A DNA stretch of 64,000 nt from positions 2,914,001-2,978,000 of the forward strand of contig NZ_AP027764.1 of NCBI RefSeq assembly GCF_036503815.1, given 5' to 3'. Both the position numbers and the translations under genes were made by a program. Position 1 is the stretch's first letter, and each line of letters opens with the position of its first letter. Shown here piece after piece: positions 26,820 through 37,371 of the stretch. Source of the DNA: Escherichia coli. GTDB lineage: Bacteria; Pseudomonadota; Gammaproteobacteria; Enterobacterales; Enterobacteriaceae. The notes beneath the pieces were generated by a model that was not told the origin of the DNA, searched no databases, and was given only the letters and a program-made list of their open reading frames with translations.

Positions 26820-28011
26820 AACGTAAAGCCTCAGCGGGTTGAGTGGCGGCAGCGCGCCATGAAGGGTAAAGCGTAGACAGCAGCGCGATAGCCATCGCCA
26901 CCAGCGCAATAACAATGACCTGTAAAGGTTCGATAGCGACTGGCAGTGCCGCACCATCAAGCAGGACGCCGATTATCGGCATCAGATTATTCAACTGGCT
27001 GGCAAGCAGTGCGCCAAGCGCCGCTCCGAGGATCGCACCGATAATCCCGGCGCTTGCCCCTTGCACCATAAAGACCATCATGATTTGTCGCGGAGTTAAG
27101 CCTTGCGTTTGCAGGATCGCTACTTCGCCCTGCTTCTCCATCACCATCAGCCCTAGCGAGGTAATAATGTTAAACGCCGCTACGGCAACAATCAGGCTCA
27201 GCAGCAAGCCCATCATATTTTTTTCCATGCGTACGGCCTGGAACAGCTCGCCTTTACGGTCACGCCAGTCCTGCCATTTGCTGCCTTCAGGCAGTTTTTG
27301 CTGGCTTAAAGAATCAACTTTCAGCGGCTCATCCAGCCACAAACGCCAGCCAGTGATATTGCCTGCCGGATAACGCATCAGACGCGAGGCATCCTCAATA
27401 TTCACCAGCATTTCATAGCCATCGACTTCACTGTTGGCGGCGAAAGTGCCAATCACATTGAACAGGCGCTGGCTTGGAATACGCCCCATCGGCGTGAACT
27501 GGCTGGCAGACGGCACCATCACGCGGATTTGATCACCGCGATTGACACCTAACTGTGAGGCAAGCTGTTCGCCGAGAATGACATTATATTTCCCCGGTTC
27601 GAGATCAGCTTGTTTCACATTGACAAGATACGGCGTTAGTGGATCTTTTTGTGCCGGGTCGATACCCAGCATCACCCCGACCGCCACGCTGCGTGCACTT
27701 TGCAGTACCACATCACCGGTAGTGACAGGTGCGATGCGATTAACGCCGTCCAGTTTGACTGCCGTTTCCGGGAGTTGCTGCGGGTTAAGAGAGCCATGCT
27801 CAGAAGAGAGAATTGCCTGTGGCATCAGGCCAAGGATGTTGTTTTGCAGCTCGCGCTCAAAGCCGTTCATCACTGACAATACTGTGACCAGCGCCATCAC
27901 CCCGAGGGTAATGCCGATGGTAGAAAGCCAGGAGACGAAGCGACCGAAGCGATCCGCTGCACGCCCACGCATGTAACGCAGGCCAATAAATAGAGCGACA
28001 GGTTGGTACAT
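26812..28011 (-). CDS. lolC: LolC, lipoprotein-releasing ABC transporter permease
   Basis: A 399-residue permease, paralogue of LolE, with a first helix at about 25-48 (STIGITLGVMALVTVLSVMN), a periplasmic domain that in E. coli recruits LolA, and three C-terminal helices. ATG 28011 (MYQPVALFIG) matches the E. coli start; the longer open frame to 28062 lacks support. It is the first gene of lolCDE. Confidence 0.97.
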   Translation of the reverse strand: MYQPVALFIGLRYMRGRAADRFGRFVSWLSTIGITLGVMALVTVLSVMNGFERELQNNILGLMPQAILSSEHGSLNPQQLPETAVKLDGVNRIAPVTTGDVVLQSARSVAVGVMLGIDPAQKDPLTPYLVNVKQADLEPGKYNVILGEQLASQLGVNRGDQIRVMVPSASQFTPMGRIPSQRLFNVIGTFAANSEVDGYEMLVNIEDASRLMRYPAGNITGWRLWLDEPLKVDSLSQQKLPEGSKWQDWRDRKGELFQAVRMEKNMMGLLLSLIVAVAAFNIITSLGLMVMEKQGEVAILQTQGLTPRQIMMVFMVQGASAGIIGAILGAALGALLASQLNNLMPIIGVLLDGAALPVAIEPLQVIVIALVAMAIALLSTLYPSWRAAATQPAEALRYE

Positions 28012-28272
28012 GAAATCCGTCTGGTTGCTGTAGCAAAGACACGAGTATATAAGCGAAAGCAAGATGGGTAAACGTCTGAACTGTAAGTGATCGTCAGGGC
28101 TAATCTGAAAAGTCCCCGTAAATCAATCGGCTAAATTGCCATGTTTTATCATCAATCTTGCCGCCTGATCTTAATCTGAAAAATCATCCAATACAGACAG
28201 ATACCCATTACACCTCGGGTCATAACCCGCAGGATCAACCGCATGTAAATTAAAAAAGAGCGTGTTGTCCTG

Positions 28273-29346
28273 ATGAAACAAAAAGAGCTATGGATTAACC
28301 AGATCAAAGGGTTATGTATTTGTCTTGTAGTGATTTATCACTCGGTCATTACCTTTTATCCGCATCTGACCACTTTTCAGCATCCGTTATCGGAAGTCCT
28401 GAGCAAATGCTGGATCTATTTCAATCTTTACCTTGCCCCCTTTCGTATGCCGGTTTTTTTCTTTATTTCTGGCTATTTAATTCGCCGCTATATCGATAGC
28501 GTGCCATGGGGAAATTGTCTCGATAAACGCATCTGGAGCATCTTCTGGGTGCTGGCACTGTGGGGCGTAGTGCAGTGGCTGGCGATAAGTGCACTCAATC
28601 AGTGGCTGGCACCTGAGCGCAATTTAAGTAATGCCTCCAATGCCGCTTATGCCGATTCTACCGGTGAGTTCCTGCACGGAATGATCACCGCCAGCACCAG
28701 CTTGTGGTATCTGTATGCTTTAATTGTCTATTTCGTGATATGTAAACTTTTTAGCCGTCTGGCGCTGCCACTATTCGCCTTATTTGTGCTGCTGAGTGTC
28801 GCTGTTAATTTCGTTCCCACGCCGTGGTGGGGAATGAACAGCGTGATCCGCAATTTGCCTTATTACAGTCTTGGCGCATGGTTTGGCGCAACATTAATGA
28901 CCTGTGTTAAAGCGGTGCCGTTGCGCCGCCATCTGCTGATGGCTTCTTTGTTGGCCGTTCTGGCGGTCGGTGCCTGGTTGTTTAATATCTCGCTGCTGTT
29001 GTCGCTGGTATCGATTGTGGTGATCATGAAGCTGTTTTATCAGTACGAGCAACGCTTCGGTATGCGCTCCTCCAGCCTGCTGAATGTGATTGGCTCCAAC
29101 ACCATTGCTATCTATACCACCCATCGCATACTGGTAGAAATATTCAGCTTAAGCCTGATTCCGCAAATGAACGCGGCACGCTGGTCGCCGCAAGTCGAAC
29201 TGACGCTCCTGCTGGTTTACCCCTTTGTCAGTTTGTTGATTTGTACTGTTGCGGGCTTGCTGGTAAGAAAACTTTCACAGCGCGCATTCAGCGATCTGTT
29301 GTTCTCCCCGCCTTCTCTGCCCACAGCCGTCAGTTACTCCCGCTAA
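28273..29346 (+). CDS. ycfT: YcfT, inner-membrane acyltransferase-3-like protein
   Basis: A 357-residue multi-span membrane protein recognised as E. coli YcfT of the acyltransferase-3 family. The N-terminal WINQIKGLCICLVVIYHSV carries the family histidine, followed by FFFISGYLIRR. About ten hydrophobic helices are visible. The substrate is unknown. It is preceded by a 260-bp gap after divergent lolC in which I see no gene, and followed by a GC-rich hairpin. Confidence 0.88.
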   Translation: MKQKELWINQIKGLCICLVVIYHSVITFYPHLTTFQHPLSEVLSKCWIYFNLYLAPFRMPVFFFISGYLIRRYIDSVPWGNCLDKRIWSIFWVLALWGVVQWLAISALNQWLAPERNLSNASNAAYADSTGEFLHGMITASTSLWYLYALIVYFVICKLFSRLALPLFALFVLLSVAVNFVPTPWWGMNSVIRNLPYYSLGAWFGATLMTCVKAVPLRRHLLMASLLAVLAVGAWLFNISLLLSLVSIVVIMKLFYQYEQRFGMRSSSLLNVIGSNTIAIYTTHRILVEIFSLSLIPQMNAARWSPQVELTLLLVYPFVSLLICTVAGLLVRKLSQRAFSDLLFSPPSLPTAVSYSR

Positions 29347-29350
29347 GCCA

Positions 29351-29368
29351 TCGCCCCAGCCGGGGCGA
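29351..29368 (+). terminator. Hairpin after ycfT
   Basis: TCGCCCC (29351-29357) and GGGGCGA (29362-29368) form a short stem followed by TTCAATTT; the U-run is weak. Confidence 0.45.
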
Positions 29369-29473
29369 TTCAATTTGCTAAACCATGTCGATTACGGATA
29401 ATGAACAGCATTGCTTATCAGAGATATGCCCCCATATGTTGAGGCATATCCTAACGAGAATCTGACAACCGTT

Positions 29474-32400
29474 ATGCCTGAACAATATCGTTATACGCTG
29501 CCCGTCAAAGCGGGTGAGCAGCGTCTGCTGGGCGAGTTAACTGGCGCTGCCTGCGCGACGCTGGTAGCGGAAATTGCCGAACGTCACGCCGGTCCGGTGG
29601 TACTTATTGCACCAGATATGCAAAATGCCCTGCGTTTGCATGATGAAATCAGCCAGTTTACCGATCAGATGGTGATGAATCTGGCGGACTGGGAAACCCT
29701 CCCTTACGACAGTTTTTCGCCTCATCAGGACATTATCTCTTCGCGCCTTTCCACCCTTTACCAGCTACCGACGATGCAGCGTGGCGTACTGATTGTTCCG
29801 GTAAATACCCTTATGCAGCGTGTTTGCCCGCACAGTTTTCTCCACGGTCATGCGCTGGTGATGAAAAAAGGTCAGCGGTTATCTCGCGATGCCTTGCGTA
29901 CGCAACTGGACAGCGCCGGTTATCGCCATGTTGATCAGGTGATGGAACACGGCGAATACGCCACGCGCGGCGCGTTGCTGGATCTTTTCCCGATGGGCAG
30001 CGACTTGCCTTATCGTCTTGATTTTTTTGATGATGAAATCGATAGCCTGCGCGTATTTGACGTTGACAGCCAGCGTACGCTGGAAGAAGTAGAAGCGATC
30101 AATCTGCTGCCCGCGCACGAATTTCCGACAGATAAAGCGGCAATTGAACTGTTCCGCAGTCAGTGGCGTGATACTTTCGAAGTGAAGCGCGATCCGGAAC
30201 ATATTTATCAGCAAGTGAGTAAAGGCACATTGCCTGCCGGGATCGAGTACTGGCAGCCGCTATTCTTCAGCGAACCGCTGCCGCCACTGTTCAGTTATTT
30301 CCCTGCCAATACGCTGTTGGTGAATACTGGCGATCTGGAAAACAGTGCCGAACGTTTCCAGGCTGACACGCTGGCGCGTTTTGAAAATCGCGGCGTCGAT
30401 CCGATGCGTCCACTGTTGCCACCACAATCGCTCTGGCTGCGGGTAGACGAGTTCTTTTCAGAGCTGAAAAACTGGCCGCGCGTACAGCTAAAAACCGAAC
30501 ATTTACCGACAAAAGCAGCGAATACCAATTTAAGTTTTCAGAAGCTGCCAGATCTGGCCGTTCAGGCACAACAAAAAGCACCGCTGGATGCACTGCGTAA
30601 GTTCCTCGAGTCTTTCGACGGTCCGGTAGTGTTCTCGGTGGAAAGTGAAGGCCGCCGTGAAGCGCTGGGTGAATTGCTCGCGCGAATTAAAATTGCTCCG
30701 CAACGCATTATGCGTCTTGATGAAGCTAGCGACCGCGGGCGTTATCTGATGATTGGCGCTGCCGAACATGGCTTTATCGATACGGTACGTAATCTGGCGC
30801 TGATTTGCGAAAGCGATCTGCTCGGTGAACGCGTTGCCCGTCGTCGTCAGGATTCTCGCCGCGCCATCAACCCCGATACACTGATCCGTAACCTTGCGGA
30901 GCTGCATATTGGTCAGCCGGTGGTCCATCTGGAGCACGGCGTCGGGCGCTATGCCGGAATGACCACGCTGGAAGCCGGCGGCATTACCGGCGAGTATTTG
31001 ATGCTCACCTATGCCAACGACGCCAAATTGTATGTTCCGGTGTCGTCGCTGCATCTGATTAGCCGTTACGCTGGTGGCGCGGAAGAAAACGCCCCGCTGC
31101 ATAAACTTGGCGGCGATGCGTGGTCACGCGCGCGGCAGAAAGCGGCGGAAAAAGTGCGTGATGTGGCGGCGGAATTGCTGGATATCTACGCACAACGCGC
31201 CGCCAAAGAGGGCTTCGCGTTTAAACACGATCGTGAGCAGTATCAGTTGTTCTGCGACAGCTTCCCGTTTGAAACCACACCGGATCAGGCGCAGGCCATT
31301 AATGCGGTGCTTAGCGACATGTGTCAGCCGTTGGCAATGGATCGTCTGGTGTGCGGCGATGTTGGCTTTGGTAAAACTGAAGTCGCGATGCGCGCCGCTT
31401 TCCTGGCGGTAGATAACCACAAGCAGGTGGCGGTGCTGGTGCCTACCACCCTTCTCGCGCAGCAGCATTACGACAACTTCCGCGACCGTTTCGCCAACTG
31501 GCCGGTACGCATCGAAATGATCTCCCGTTTCCGCAGCGCCAAAGAGCAGACGCAAATCCTTGCGGAAGTGGCGGAAGGGAAAATCGATATTCTGATCGGT
31601 ACGCACAAACTGCTGCAAAATGACGTCAAGTTTAAAGATTTAGGTCTGCTGATTGTCGATGAAGAACACCGCTTCGGGGTGCGTCATAAAGAGCGCATTA
31701 AAGCGATGCGGGCGAACGTGGATATTCTGACACTTACCGCAACGCCGATCCCACGTACGCTGAATATGGCAATGAGCGGAATGCGCGATCTGTCGATTAT
31801 CGCTACGCCGCCTGCCCGTCGTCTGGCAGTTAAAACCTTTGTCCGTGAGTATGACAGTCTGGTGGTCCGGGAGGCGATCCTGCGTGAAATTTTGCGCGGG
31901 GGACAGGTTTATTATCTCTACAATGATGTGGAAAACATCCAGAAAGCCGCCGAACGACTGGCAGAACTGGTGCCAGAGGCGCGGATCGCCATCGGCCACG
32001 GGCAGATGCGTGAGCGCGAACTGGAACGGGTGATGAATGATTTCCATCATCAACGTTTCAACGTGCTGGTTTGTACCACCATTATCGAAACCGGGATCGA
32101 TATCCCGACTGCCAACACCATTATCATCGAGCGGGCGGATCACTTCGGTCTGGCGCAGCTGCATCAGTTGCGCGGTCGAGTCGGACGTTCGCATCATCAG
32201 GCATATGCATGGCTGCTGACGCCGCATCCAAAAGCGATGACTACCGATGCGCAAAAACGTCTTGAAGCGATTGCCTCGCTGGAAGATCTCGGTGCAGGTT
32301 TTGCGCTGGCAACGCACGATCTGGAGATTCGCGGCGCGGGTGAACTGCTTGGCGAAGAACAAAGCGGCTCAATGGAAACTATCGGTTTCTCGCTGTATAT

Positions 32401-32920
32401 GGAGTTGCTGGAAAACGCCGTCGATGCGCTGAAAGCCGGACGCGAGCCGTCGCTGGAAGATCTCACTAGCCAGCAAACAGAAGTCGAGCTGCGGATGCCG
32501 TCGCTATTACCAGATGATTTCATTCCTGACGTGAATACGCGTTTGTCGTTCTATAAACGTATTGCCAGCGCCAAAACGGAAAACGAACTGGAAGAGATCA
32601 AAGTCGAGCTTATCGATCGCTTCGGCCTGCTGCCGGATCCGGCGCGTACCCTGCTGGATATTGCCCGTCTGCGCCAGCAAGCGCAGAAACTGGGGATCAG
32701 GAAGCTGGAAGGTAATGAGAAAGGTGGGGTGATCGAATTTGCCGAGAAGAATCACGTTAATCCGGCCTGGTTGATTGGTTTGCTGCAAAAACAGCCACAG
32801 CATTACCGCCTTGATGGCCCGACGCGCCTGAAGTTTATTCAGGATTTGAGCGAGCGGAAAACGCGTATCGAATGGATTCGCCAGTTTATGCGTGAACTGG
32901 AAGAGAACGCGATCGCTTAA
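29474..32920 (+). CDS. mfd: Mfd, transcription-repair coupling factor
   Basis: A 1148-residue DNA translocase that removes RNA polymerase stalled at lesions and recruits UvrA. The N-terminal UvrB-like module (about 1-330) is followed by the RNA polymerase-interacting domain around HLEHGVGRYAGMTTLE (about 480-560). The SF2 motor begins with Walker A GDVGFGKTEVA (about 630), then DEEH, TATPIPRTL and QLRGRVGRSHHQAYA. ATG 29474 (MPEQYRYTLP) gives the E. coli length; the upstream 21 codons are not family sequence. A GC hairpin at 32930-32949 follows the stop. Confidence 0.98.
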   Translation: MPEQYRYTLPVKAGEQRLLGELTGAACATLVAEIAERHAGPVVLIAPDMQNALRLHDEISQFTDQMVMNLADWETLPYDSFSPHQDIISSRLSTLYQLPTMQRGVLIVPVNTLMQRVCPHSFLHGHALVMKKGQRLSRDALRTQLDSAGYRHVDQVMEHGEYATRGALLDLFPMGSDLPYRLDFFDDEIDSLRVFDVDSQRTLEEVEAINLLPAHEFPTDKAAIELFRSQWRDTFEVKRDPEHIYQQVSKGTLPAGIEYWQPLFFSEPLPPLFSYFPANTLLVNTGDLENSAERFQADTLARFENRGVDPMRPLLPPQSLWLRVDEFFSELKNWPRVQLKTEHLPTKAANTNLSFQKLPDLAVQAQQKAPLDALRKFLESFDGPVVFSVESEGRREALGELLARIKIAPQRIMRLDEASDRGRYLMIGAAEHGFIDTVRNLALICESDLLGERVARRRQDSRRAINPDTLIRNLAELHIGQPVVHLEHGVGRYAGMTTLEAGGITGEYLMLTYANDAKLYVPVSSLHLISRYAGGAEENAPLHKLGGDAWSRARQKAAEKVRDVAAELLDIYAQRAAKEGFAFKHDREQYQLFCDSFPFETTPDQAQAINAVLSDMCQPLAMDRLVCGDVGFGKTEVAMRAAFLAVDNHKQVAVLVPTTLLAQQHYDNFRDRFANWPVRIEMISRFRSAKEQTQILAEVAEGKIDILIGTHKLLQNDVKFKDLGLLIVDEEHRFGVRHKERIKAMRANVDILTLTATPIPRTLNMAMSGMRDLSIIATPPARRLAVKTFVREYDSLVVREAILREILRGGQVYYLYNDVENIQKAAERLAELVPEARIAIGHGQMRERELERVMNDFHHQRFNVLVCTTIIETGIDIPTANTIIIERADHFGLAQLHQLRGRVGRSHHQAYAWLLTPHPKAMTTDAQKRLEAIASLEDLGAGFALATHDLEIRGAGELLGEEQSGSMETIGFSLYMELLENAVDALKAGREPSLEDLTSQQTEVELRMPSLLPDDFIPDVNTRLSFYKRIASAKTENELEEIKVELIDRFGLLPDPARTLLDIARLRQQAQKLGIRKLEGNEKGGVIEFAEKNHVNPAWLIGLLQKQPQHYRLDGPTRLKFIQDLSERKTRIEWIRQFMRELEENAIA

Positions 32921-32929
32921 TGGTAAATC

Positions 32930-32949
32930 GGGGGCGTTTCTGCGCCCCC
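32930..32949 (+). terminator. GC-rich hairpin after mfd
   Basis: GGGGGCG and CGCCCCC form a 7-bp stem with a 6-nt loop, 9 bp after the mfd stop. No U-run follows, so termination may be rho-assisted. Confidence 0.45.
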
Positions 32950-33063
32950 ATATCCAACATTTACAAATTATTTGCACTTCCCTGCACTATCCGACACTGT
33001 CACCATCCATAATTCAGGCTTATCTGTTTATTACAATAACCTTATATTTATTATGGATTTTTG

Positions 33064-34026
33064 GTGATGATCAAAACGCGTTTTTCTCGCTGGCTAACGT
33101 TTTTTACGTTCGCCGCTGCCGTGGCGCTGGCGCTACCGGTAAAAGCCAACACCTGGCCGCTGCCGCCAGCGGGCAGTCGTCTGGTTGGCGAAAACAAATT
33201 TCATGTGGTGGAAAATGACGGTGGTTCTCTGGAAGCCATCGCCAAAAAATATAATGTCGGCTTTCTCGCTCTGTTACAGGCTAACCCCGGCGTTGATCCT
33301 TACGTGCCGCGCGCGGGTAGCGTGTTAACGATCCCGTTGCAAACCCTACTTCCAGATGCGCCGCGCGAAGGCATTGTGATCAATATTGCGGAACTGCGTC
33401 TCTATTACTACCCGCCGGGTAAAAATTCGGTAACCGTGTATCCCATCGGCATTGGTCAGTTGGGTGGTGACACGCTGACACCGACAATGGTGACCACCGT
33501 TTCTGACAAGCGTGCAAACCCAACCTGGACGCCAACGGCAAACATTCGCGCGCGGTATAAGGCACAGGGAATTGAGTTGCCTGCGGTAGTTCCGGCTGGA
33601 CCGGATAACCCAATGGGCCATCATGCGATTCGTCTGGCGGCCTATGGCGGTGTTTATTTGCTTCACGGTACGAACGCCGATTTCGGCATTGGCATGCGGG
33701 TAAGTTCTGGCTGTATTCGTCTGCGGGATGACGATATCAAAACACTCTTTAGCCAGGTCACCCCAGGTACCAAAGTGAATATCATCAACACCCCGATTAA
33801 AGTCTCTGCCGAACCAAACGGTGCGCGTCTGGTTGAAGTACATCAACCGCTGTCAGAGAAGATTGATGACGATCCACAACTGTTGCCAATTACGCTGAAC
33901 AGCGCAATGCAATCATTTAAAGATGCAGCGCAAACTGACGCTGAAGTGATGCAGCATGTGATGGATGTCCGTTCCGGGATGCCGGTGGATGTCCGCCGTC
34001 ATCAAGTGAGCCCACAAACTTTGTAA
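33064..34026 (+). CDS. ldtC: LdtC, L,D-transpeptidase anchoring Braun lipoprotein
   Basis: A 320-residue periplasmic enzyme (YcfS) that attaches Lpp to peptidoglycan. A signal peptide is evident (ending ALPVKA, about residue 29). A LysM-like segment with EAIAKKYNVGFLALLQANPG follows, then a YkuD catalytic domain with LLHGTNADFGIG and the nucleophile in SSGCIRLRDDD. Start choice: GTG at 33064 gives the E. coli length, with ATG one codon later equally possible; TTG at 33061 is also in frame. It is preceded by a 143-bp gap after mfd. Confidence 0.95.
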   Translation: MMIKTRFSRWLTFFTFAAAVALALPVKANTWPLPPAGSRLVGENKFHVVENDGGSLEAIAKKYNVGFLALLQANPGVDPYVPRAGSVLTIPLQTLLPDAPREGIVINIAELRLYYYPPGKNSVTVYPIGIGQLGGDTLTPTMVTTVSDKRANPTWTPTANIRARYKAQGIELPAVVPAGPDNPMGHHAIRLAAYGGVYLLHGTNADFGIGMRVSSGCIRLRDDDIKTLFSQVTPGTKVNIINTPIKVSAEPNGARLVEVHQPLSEKIDDDPQLLPITLNSAMQSFKDAAQTDAEVMQHVMDVRSGMPVDVRRHQVSPQTL

Positions 34027-34033
34027 ATCCTGA

Positions 34034-34068
34034 TAAAAAAATCCCCGCGACACGGCATGTCGCGGGGA
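34034..34068 (-). terminator. Terminator of bhsA
   Basis: TCCCCGCGACA (34042-34052) pairs with TGTCGCGGGGA (34058-34068). On the minus strand the stem is followed by a seven-U run from the A-tract at 34035-34041. It lies between convergent ldtC and bhsA. Confidence 0.85.
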
Positions 34069-34107
34069 AAAAAATCAGCAGTAGCAGGCATTAATGAGGG
34101 TTAATGC

Positions 34108-34365
34108 TTATTTATAAATTACTGCTGTTCCATGGAGGGTATTCGGACCGGTTACAGAAGTAATACGGAAAGATTTTGCGCCCATCTCATCCGCTTTTTG
34201 CGCCAGCTGCTCTTCCAGCGATCCCAGATTTGTCCCCGCGTTAGCACTGATAGTACCGACTTTTTGTTGGCCTTCTGGCGTTGACTGAACTTCGACAGCC
34301 GCAAAGCTGGCAAATGACATTGAGCTTAAAATCGCCGCAGCGATGAGGGTTTTTACGTTTTTCAT
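34108..34365 (-). CDS. bhsA: BhsA, outer-membrane stress/biofilm and copper-permeability protein
   Basis: An 85-residue DUF1471 (YhcN-type) protein. A signal peptide is visible (KNVKTLIAAAIL...FASFA, cleavage near residue 22), leaving a compact domain ending SFRITSVTGPNTLHGTAVIYK. E. coli BhsA (YcfR) affects biofilm formation, stress resistance and copper permeability, and is repressed by ComR. It is divergent from comR, as in E. coli. Confidence 0.95.
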   Translation of the reverse strand: MKNVKTLIAAAILSSMSFASFAAVEVQSTPEGQQKVGTISANAGTNLGSLEEQLAQKADEMGAKSFRITSVTGPNTLHGTAVIYK

Positions 34366-34605
34366 AATAGTGGCCTTATGCAGATGAATGACGTCGCAAG
34401 CAATTACTTAACGATCGATAACTAAATGATAGATGTGATCTGGATCACATACAAGATATTTTTTATAACAATCATTAATTAATTTAAAAATCTTTAAATT
34501 TCAGTTAAATAGAAAGCAATTATTTTTATGGTTTGTGGACTGGTGAACGGAGGTGATTATTTTTATAATAACCTTTCATTCACAGTCACCAGGTACAACG
34601 GCATC

Positions 34606-35238
34606 ATGGCAACTGACTCAACACAATGTGTAAAAAAAAGCCGTGGCCGCCCAAAAGTGTTCGACAGGGATGCCGCGCTTGATAAGGCCATGAAATTGTT
34701 CTGGCAGCACGGTTATGAAGCGACTTCTCTTGCGGACCTCGTCGAAGCGACCGGAGCCAAAGCGCCCACGCTATACGCGGAATTTACCAACAAAGAGGGG
34801 TTATTCCGCGCCGTACTCGACCGCTATATCGATCGTTTTGCCGCTAAGCATGAAGCACAGCTGTTTTGTGAAGAGAAAAGCGTGGAGTCTGCGCTGGCTG
34901 ACTATTTTGCTGCCATCGCCAACTGCTTTACCAGCAAAGACACCCCGGCTGGCTGCTTTATGATCAACAACTGCACCACCCTCTCCCCGGATTCCGGAGA
35001 TATCGCCAATACGCTGAAATCACGCCATGCGATGCAAGAGCGCACTTTGCAGCAGTTTTTATGTCAACGACAAGCGCGCGGGGAAATCCCGACCCACTGT
35101 GATGTGACGCATCTGGCTGAATTCCTTAATTGTATTATTCAGGGGATGTCGATCAGCGCACGCGAAGGTGCATCGCTGGAAAAACTGATGCAGATTGCCC
35201 GAACGACTTTGCGTTTGTGGCCCGAACTGGTGAAATAA
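34606..35238 (+). CDS. comR: ComR, TetR-family copper-responsive repressor of bhsA
   Basis: A 210-residue TetR-family repressor. The N-terminal helix-turn-helix includes SLADLVEATGAKAPTLYAEF (about 40-59). A C-terminal ligand domain with several cysteines (CFTSKDTPAGCFMINNC) fits copper sensing, which is established for E. coli ComR. ATG 34606 (MATDSTQ) is chosen because it matches the family start; an upstream ATG at 34528 has no matching sequence. The 240-bp gap to bhsA should hold the operator; I cannot place it from sequence alone. Confidence 0.94.
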   Translation: MATDSTQCVKKSRGRPKVFDRDAALDKAMKLFWQHGYEATSLADLVEATGAKAPTLYAEFTNKEGLFRAVLDRYIDRFAAKHEAQLFCEEKSVESALADYFAAIANCFTSKDTPAGCFMINNCTTLSPDSGDIANTLKSRHAMQERTLQQFLCQRQARGEIPTHCDVTHLAEFLNCIIQGMSISAREGASLEKLMQIARTTLRLWPELVK

Positions 35239-35243
35239 GGCGC

Positions 35244-35279
35244 AAAAAAAAGCCCCTCAGCCTGAGCGAATGGGGGGCT
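35244..35279 (-). terminator. Terminator of ycfJ
   Basis: On the minus strand AGCCCC (35279-35274) pairs with GGGGCT (35256-35251), followed by a U-run from the A-tract at 35244-35250. An alternative inner stem CTCAG/CTGAG exists. Confidence 0.75.
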
Positions 35280-35300
35280 AAATTGCAGAATACAGCCTTG

Positions 35301-35840
35301 TTATACTTTGTTATTCAAAATCAGTTGCCCGTTGCCATCTAACGGGATCTGCGTACCCGGATCGCGGTCCATGCGGATTTTGCCCTGCTGATCGCCAATC
35401 TTATAGGTCACATCATAACCGAGCATTTTTTCTGACTTGTCATACACCGTTTTACAACGCTGTTGCGTAGTCGTGTAAGTATCGCTTTCCTGGAGAGAGC
35501 CCTGGATCTGGTTACCGGCATAGCCACCTCCCAGCGCCCCCACAACAGTGGCGACATCTTTACCGCGACCACCGCCAAACTGATGCCCTATCACGCCGCC
35601 AGCAACAGCGCCGAGCACCGACCCGGTAATGCGATTTTCATCCTGCACCGGTCGACGATGGGTCACTGTGACGTTGCGACACTCCTGACGCGGTGTTTTA
35701 ACCGTTTCCTTGATTGGGGTTGCAGAAACAACCTGAGCGTATTGCGGGCCACGTTCAAACACGTTCAGACTGGCCACTGCCGCTACACCCAACGCAGCTG
35801 CGACACCAATCCCCATACCCGCCAACATTGATTTATTCAC
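35301..35840 (-). CDS. ycfJ: YcfJ, glycine-zipper 2TM outer-membrane-type protein
   Basis: A 179-residue envelope protein. An N-terminal hydrophobic helix (GIGVAAALGVAAVASLNVF) may serve as signal or anchor. The centre is a glycine-zipper region with GSVLGAVAGGVIGHQFGGG and VVGALGGGYAGNQIQGS. Start is GTG at 35840 after GGAGGTG; the open frame to 35879 lacks support. It is convergent with comR. Function unknown; the glycine zipper suggests membrane association. Confidence 0.92.
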   Translation of the reverse strand: MNKSMLAGMGIGVAAALGVAAVASLNVFERGPQYAQVVSATPIKETVKTPRQECRNVTVTHRRPVQDENRITGSVLGAVAGGVIGHQFGGGRGKDVATVVGALGGGYAGNQIQGSLQESDTYTTTQQRCKTVYDKSEKMLGYDVTYKIGDQQGKIRMDRDPGTQIPLDGNGQLILNNKV

Positions 35841-35967
35841 GGGAACACCTCCTTCTTTGCTGTTATGCCAATCATGCAAGTGAAGGAGAAAAGCAGCTAT
35901 CAGACAGAAGATGAAAAGCGCGGGAATGGCTGGAAATACTTAGGGATTCGGAGGAGTCTGAAGGAAT

Positions 35968-36056
<89 letters not shown>

Positions 36057-36066
36057 TACAAGCCGA

Positions 36067-37371
36067 TTAATGCAACTTCAAACGTGGACGGATAACGCGG
36101 TTAATACTCCCCACCAGCATCATTAATCCGGTTTTAAAGTAACCATGCAGCGCAATCTGATGCATTCTGTATAGCGAGATGTATACAAAGCGCGCAATTC
36201 GTCCTTCAATCATCATTGAGCCGCGCGTCAGGTTACCCATCAGGCTACCGACGGTGGAGAAGTTCGACAGCGATACCAGAGAACCGTGATCTTTATACTG
36301 ATAATTTTTCAGCGGCTTACCGTTCATCTGCGCCAGAATGTTGTTCATTGCGCAGGTTGCCATCTGGTGTGCGGCCTGCGCACGCGGCGGAACAAAGCCC
36401 CCTTCCGGACGCGGGCATGACGCGCAGTCGCCAATAGCGTATATGTCTGGATCGCGAGTGGTTTGCAGCGTCGGTTCCACCACCAGCTGGTTGATACGGT
36501 TGGTTTCAAGACCACCGATATCTTTCAGGAAGTCTGGCGCTTTGATCCCGGCTGCCCACACCATCAGATCAGCCTCAATATATTCGCCATCTTTAGTGTG
36601 CAGGCCGCCTTCATCAGCACTGGTGACCATGGTTTGCGTCAGCACGCGAACGCCAAGTTTCGTTAACTCATTGTGGGCCGCAGCAGAAATACGTGGCGGC
36701 AACGCAGGCAAAATACGTTCGCCCGCTTCTACCAGCGTTACGTTCAGGGCTTCGTTGGTCAGACCTTTATAACCGTAGCTGTGCAGTTGCTTGACCGCGT
36801 TGTGCAATTCTGCGGAGAGTTCTACACCCGTCGCGCCGCCGCCGACAATCGCAATGTTCACTTTACCATTCGCGCCCAGGTTGGCGGAGTATTTCAGGAA
36901 CAGATTCAGCATCTCCTGGTGGAAACGACGCGCCTGATGCGGGTTATCGAGGAAAATGCAGTTCTCTTTGACTCCTGGCGTATTGAAATCGTTAGAGGTG
37001 CTGCCCAACGCCATTACCAGGGTGTCATAGGCGATTTTACGTTCCGGAACCAGCAGTTCACCTTTCTCGTCGCGCAGTTCTGCAATAGTGATTGTTTTCG
37101 CTTCACGATCAATATCAATGACGGAACCCAGCTGGAATTGGAAACCATGATTGCGCGCATGGGCCAGATAGCTCAACGCATCGACGCCTTCATCAAGCGA
37201 GCCAGTCGCCACTTCGTGCAGCAGCGGTTTCCACAAGTGGCTGTGGTTACGATCGACCAGCGTAATTTTGGCTTTTTTCTTGCGTCCCAGCTTATGTCCC
37301 AGCTGTGTCGCCATTTCCAGCCCACCAGCACCGCCGCCGACAATCACAATTTTTTTCAATGGCGTAGTCAA
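36067..37371 (-). CDS. ndh: Ndh, type II NADH:quinone oxidoreductase
   Basis: A 434-residue single-subunit, non-proton-pumping NADH dehydrogenase, peripherally bound to the inner membrane. The FAD-binding motif is [16 protein letters not shown] near the start, the NADH motif [17 protein letters not shown] at about 175, and [15 protein letters not shown] near 315; the amphipathic C-terminus is basic. The start is TTG at 37371, 6 nt after AAGGGGG, as in K-12; the frame is open nine codons upstream. It is repressed anaerobically by FNR in E. coli, and an FNR box is present at 37508. Confidence 0.97.
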